A stretch of DNA of 64,000 nucleotides. Source: Nitrospirota bacterium. Lineage in GTDB: Bacteria > Nitrospirota > Thermodesulfovibrionia > Thermodesulfovibrionales > Dissulfurispiraceae. The DNA lies in NCBI GenBank assembly GCA_021791055.1, contig JAJYXI010000062.1:29683-93682 (forward strand), read 5' to 3'. Positions 61,205-64,000 of the stretch are shown here, piece by piece; positions within the stretch are counted from its first letter, which is position 1, and the number at the start of each line of letters is the position of its first letter. The position numbers were made by a program, and so were the translations under genes. The notes beneath the pieces were generated by a model that saw nothing but the letters and a program-made list of their open reading frames with translations, did not search any database and was not told where the DNA came from.

Positions 61205-63398
61205 AAAGTTATACAGCATTTTTGTTGATGAGGCAATGGAGAGGATAGCAGAGCTCGAAGGCGGACTCCTGCAGATCGAGAAATCCCCTGACGACAAAGA
61301 GCTGCTAAACACTATTTTTAGAGCAGCACACACAATAAAGGGCTCAAGCGGAAGCCTGGGATTGAAAGATATATCTGCATTCACCCATCACATGGAGGAG
61401 ATACTTGACCTGGTGCGGCAGGAGAAACTGAGCCCTGATAAAGAATTAATCAATGTCCTTCTTGATGCCACCGACATGATAAAGGAAATGGTTGAAAGCG
61501 TGGCGTCTGAAACAACCTTTGAATTCAGCAGGTGTGAGGATCTGTTGAAACGCATGGAGGAAATGAAGACCAGGCAAGAACATGTTATTCGCACCCCGGA
61601 AAGTCTGCGACTTTCCGGGGACCTCATTGCGAGGAGTGATGTGAGCCGCAGCCCTGAGCGTAGTGAAAGGGACGAAGCAATCTTAAAAGATGAGATTGCT
61701 TCGCCTTCGGCTCGCAATGACAACAAAAAAGAATACAGGATTATATTCGTTCCTGACCCGAACCTCTTTAAGAGAGGTATCGACCCCTCCGTAATAATAA
61801 ATGACCTGAAAAATATCGGTGAGATAGTCAGCATAAAGGCAAATACTGATGCAGTGCCAATGCTCTCAGAACTAAACTGTGAAAACCTGTATCTCGGGTG
61901 GGATATACAGCTTAAAGCAAATAAGAAGATAGAAACGATAAAAGATGCGCACGAATTCATAGAAAAGATAAAAGAGGTCTTTGAATTTGTAGAAGACAGC
62001 AGCGAAATAAAGATACTTCCTGTTACGGTCCCTGAAAAAAACATGCCGCTGATGGGAAAGATGCTCGTGGATGAAGGCATTGTAAAAACCGAAGATGTGG
62101 AGGAGGCCCTGAAGGCCCAAAAAAAATTGGGGGAAATACTCGTGGAACAGGGCAAAGTTTCTTCCGGCGAAATTGAAAAAGTGCTTGAAAAACAGAGAAA
62201 CAAAAAAGTTGAGTCTTTTAAAAACTCTATATCGTCCACCATCAGGGTCGACCTCAAAAAACTCGATCACCTTATAAATATTGTTGGAGAGATGGTAATA
62301 GTGCATTCCATGTTCCAGCAGACGCTTCAGAGTAATGGCAACAGCACATCAGAGAAGTTCGACCACCTTTTCTCCCAGCTCCAGAGGATAGGGAAGGATA
62401 TACAGGAGAGTGCCATGTCTTTAAGGATGCTCCCTGTTGGAGAGGTTTTTCAGAGATTCACAAGGCTTGTAAGAGAGCTTTCAGCATCAAAAAACAAAAA
62501 CATGGAACTTATTATTACAGGAGAGGATACGGAGCTTGATAAAGGAGTTCTTGAAAAGATAGCTGACCCCTTGGTGCATCTAATACGCAACTCCATAGAC
62601 CACGGCATAGAGACACCCGAAGAAAGACTATCTAAAGGCAAACCTGCAAATGGGACGATTAATCTGAGCGCCTATCAGATGGGAGACTCTGTTTACATAG
62701 ATGTAGAGGACGACGGGAGAGGACTGAATAAAGAAAAGATAATTGAAAAGGCTATTTCAAAGGGGATAATAAATTCAGCGCCAGGTCTTACAGACGATCA
62801 TCTATATAACTTTATTTTCATGCCCGGCTTCTCGACTGCCGAGAGCGTAACCGACGTTTCTGGTCGCGGTGTAGGCATGGATGTGGTTAAGAAAAACATA
62901 GAATCCCTTAACGGAAGGGTCTATATCCGCACAAAGCAGAATGAGGGAACGACCATGTCAATTAAACTGCCGCTGACCTTCGCCATCATAGATGGTCTTA
63001 CGGTACTTATTGGCGAAGAGGTTTTTGTTGTGCCCATAACATCTGTTGTCGAATCGCTGAGACCTCACAGGGATGATGTGAAAACACTCAATGAAAAAGG
63101 GGAGGCGATAAATATCAGGGGTGAATTTATCCCATTGGTGAGGCTTTATAAAGAACTGCGTATAAAACCGTGGAAGAAAGACCCGTGGGAGGCGATTGTC
63201 GTCGTAGCATCTCATGATGGGAAAAAGTGCTGTCTCCTGGCAGATGAGCTTGTTGGAGAGCAGCAAGTTGTCTTAAAGAATTTAGGCACGGCAATGCCGA
63301 AGATCAAAGGCATTTCAGGAGGCACAATCCTCGGCGACGGGAAAGTAGCGCTGGTACTAGATGTCCATGGAATAATGGAAAAATCATTGGGTTATTAA
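61191..63398 (+). CDS. cheA: Chemotaxis histidine kinase CheA
   Basis: A 735-residue kinase. P1 Hpt domain with phosphoacceptor His47 in FRAAHTIKGSSGSLG; a repeat-derived linker (DNA 61594-61720); a P2-like region; a helical segment (MLVDEGIVKTEDVEEALKAQKKLGEILVEQGKV); P3 dimerisation helices (LDHLINIVGEMVIVHS...); P4 ATPase (PLVHLIRNSIDHGIETPEERL, GRGVGMDVVKKNIESL); P5 CheW-like end (GEEVFVVPITSVVESLRP...). It phosphorylates the CheY encoded in the operon. No CheR or CheB is visible, so adaptation genes lie elsewhere or are absent. Confidence 0.96.
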   Translation: MVDYKKLYSIFVDEAMERIAELEGGLLQIEKSPDDKELLNTIFRAAHTIKGSSGSLGLKDISAFTHHMEEILDLVRQEKLSPDKELINVLLDATDMIKEMVESVASETTFEFSRCEDLLKRMEEMKTRQEHVIRTPESLRLSGDLIARSDVSRSPERSERDEAILKDEIASPSARNDNKKEYRIIFVPDPNLFKRGIDPSVIINDLKNIGEIVSIKANTDAVPMLSELNCENLYLGWDIQLKANKKIETIKDAHEFIEKIKEVFEFVEDSSEIKILPVTVPEKNMPLMGKMLVDEGIVKTEDVEEALKAQKKLGEILVEQGKVSSGEIEKVLEKQRNKKVESFKNSISSTIRVDLKKLDHLINIVGEMVIVHSMFQQTLQSNGNSTSEKFDHLFSQLQRIGKDIQESAMSLRMLPVGEVFQRFTRLVRELSASKNKNMELIITGEDTELDKGVLEKIADPLVHLIRNSIDHGIETPEERLSKGKPANGTINLSAYQMGDSVYIDVEDDGRGLNKEKIIEKAISKGIINSAPGLTDDHLYNFIFMPGFSTAESVTDVSGRGVGMDVVKKNIESLNGRVYIRTKQNEGTTMSIKLPLTFAIIDGLTVLIGEEVFVVPITSVVESLRPHRDDVKTLNEKGEAINIRGEFIPLVRLYKELRIKPWKKDPWEAIVVVASHDGKKCCLLADELVGEQQVVLKNLGTAMPKIKGISGGTILGDGKVALVLDVHGIMEKSLGY
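61594..61720. repeat. REP-like repeat cluster translated inside cheA
   Basis: A hairpin CCCCGGAAAGTC/GACTTTCCGGGG (61594-61620) is followed by TCATTGCGAG (61624-61633) whose complement CTCGCAATGA ends the block (61711-61720), with CGAAGCAATCT/AGATTGCTTCG nested inside. It is read in frame as about 42 residues (TPESLRLSGDLIARSD..., ending SPSARND). Confidence 0.8.
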
Positions 63399-63460
63399 AT
63401 GACCGGTCATCAGTATGATAGCCAGGCTATTGGTAAGCCGGAAAAAGAAAGGAGGTCTTT

Positions 63461-63973
63461 ATGGATGCATTGGCAGCAACAGGATTGGGACAGGTAATAG
63501 AGGGGCAGCAGTATGTGACATTCGATCTGAACGATGAGGAATACGCTGTTGACGCCCTAAAGGTTCAGGAGATCATCGAACTGGCAAACATCACAAAGGT
63601 TCCCCATCTGCCCGAGTTCTTCAAAGGCGTTATCAATCTAAGAGGGACAATAATCCCAGTGGTTGATATGAAACTTAAGTTCGGAATGAACGGCGGAGAC
63701 ACGCAGAAGCATACCTGCGTCATTGTTACCGAGTTTTCAGGCGGTGTTATGGGACTTATCGTGGATTCTGTGTCAGATGTACTGCATATGCCAGAGGAGT
63801 CAATTGCAGCTACACCGTCGTTCGGGACACACATAAAAACCGATTTTATCAAGGGAATGGGGAAGGTGAATGATAGATTGGTGCTTGTCCTTGACATAGA
63901 CAGGGTGCTTACAGAGGAAGAGGCATCGGTTATCAGTGAACAGTTAACAGTGAGCGAACAAGTCAGTTCATAG
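63461..63973 (+). CDS. cheW: CheW coupling protein
   Basis: A 170-residue adaptor linking receptors to CheA. The CheW fold is clear: QYVTFDLNDEEYAVDALKVQEIIEL, HLPEFFKGVINLRGTIIPVVDMKLKF, and GLIVDSVSDVLHMPEESI. AGGAGG precedes the ATG. The last ~15 residues (SEQLTVSEQVSS) are written by heptamer repeats that continue to the window edge, so the native end may be near VLTEEEA. Confidence 0.95.
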   Translation: MDALAATGLGQVIEGQQYVTFDLNDEEYAVDALKVQEIIELANITKVPHLPEFFKGVINLRGTIIPVVDMKLKFGMNGGDTQKHTCVIVTEFSGGVMGLIVDSVSDVLHMPEESIAATPSFGTHIKTDFIKGMGKVNDRLVLVLDIDRVLTEEEASVISEQLTVSEQVSS

Positions 63974-64000
63974 TTTATAGTCGATGAACAATGAACGAAT
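63938..64000. repeat. Heptamer array at the cheW 3' end
   Basis: GTGAACA/GTTAACA/GTGAGCG then AGTTCAT/AGTTTAT/AGTCGAT/GAACAAT/GAACGAAT; degenerate 7-bp units crossing the cheW stop codon and reaching the window edge. Confidence 0.75.

Noticed and set aside
61388..62257. A 289-residue frame antisense to cheA.
   Set aside because: Low-complexity, no family; the sense frame carries CheA motifs.

Overview
The window looks like a stretch of chromosome from an anaerobic, Gram-negative bacterium of moderate GC, most likely an uncultivated Nitrospirota (Thermodesulfovibrionia-like). This placement is inference. It rests on an outer-membrane/LPS gene (lptE), a B12-dependent ribonucleotide reductase, very large multihaem c-type cytochromes with a CcdA/TlpA maturation pair, and a mixture of housekeeping genes typical of that group. 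No rRNA and no insertion-sequence transposase are present. There are three tRNAs (Leu-CAA, Gly-GCC, Cys-GCA).

Layout. 0-5.7 kb: leuS (3' part)-lptE-holA, rpsT, a deoxyhypusine-synthase-like gene, ferredoxin and nth. 5.8-11.4 kb, minus strand: a TetR regulator with its operator, tRNA-Leu, a cation efflux protein, tgt, and a sensor kinase coupled to a periplasmic binding protein. 11.4-14.5 kb: nrdJ behind an NrdR-box promoter, and dCMP deaminase. 14.5-19.5 kb: an accessory island with a WYL-like protein, an AT-rich receiver/kinase pair, a four-helix-bundle gene, and an MjaI-type restriction-modification system whose methylase carries a degenerate nuclease-like tail. 19.5-30 kb: rmuC, a LOG-family gene, trpEGD, two tRNAs, a cold-shock gene, a TPR lipoprotein and mfd. 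30-37 kb: a cupin gene, CBS and HPP genes, glnE, and a peptide-type ABC permease pair. 36.6-41.6 kb: a respiratory and two-component locus (NrfD, 9-haem cytochrome, cytochrome b, haem-motif kinase, NarL-like regulator) broken by at least three deletion junctions. 41.7-44.1 kb: a cassette-like accessory patch with an attC-like site, then hicBA. 44.1-50 kb: ispG, mltG, groESL with CIRCE, a rhomboid protease and a DUF523 fusion. 50-57 kb: two paralogous multihaem cytochromes, tlpA, ccdA, lgt and an SspB-like gene. 57-64 kb: a sigma-54 activator followed by a chemosensory operon (STAS, MCP, CheY, STAS, small ORF, CheA, CheW) with a candidate sigma-54 promoter and a perfect 24-bp palindrome upstream.

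The most striking signal is not a gene. Degenerate tandem repeats with an exact 7-bp period occur at about 15 places, between genes and inside conserved genes (nrdJ, trpE, mfd, ispG, lgt, the SspB-like gene), without breaking the reading frame. In two lipoproteins (LptE and a TPR protein) the hydrophobic core of the signal peptide is itself made of these heptamers. Other palindromic repeat elements lie between genes, and some are translated in frame inside tgt, mfd and cheA. Together they suggest a genome shaped by short repeats, with small insertions and deletions supplying or removing protein segments.
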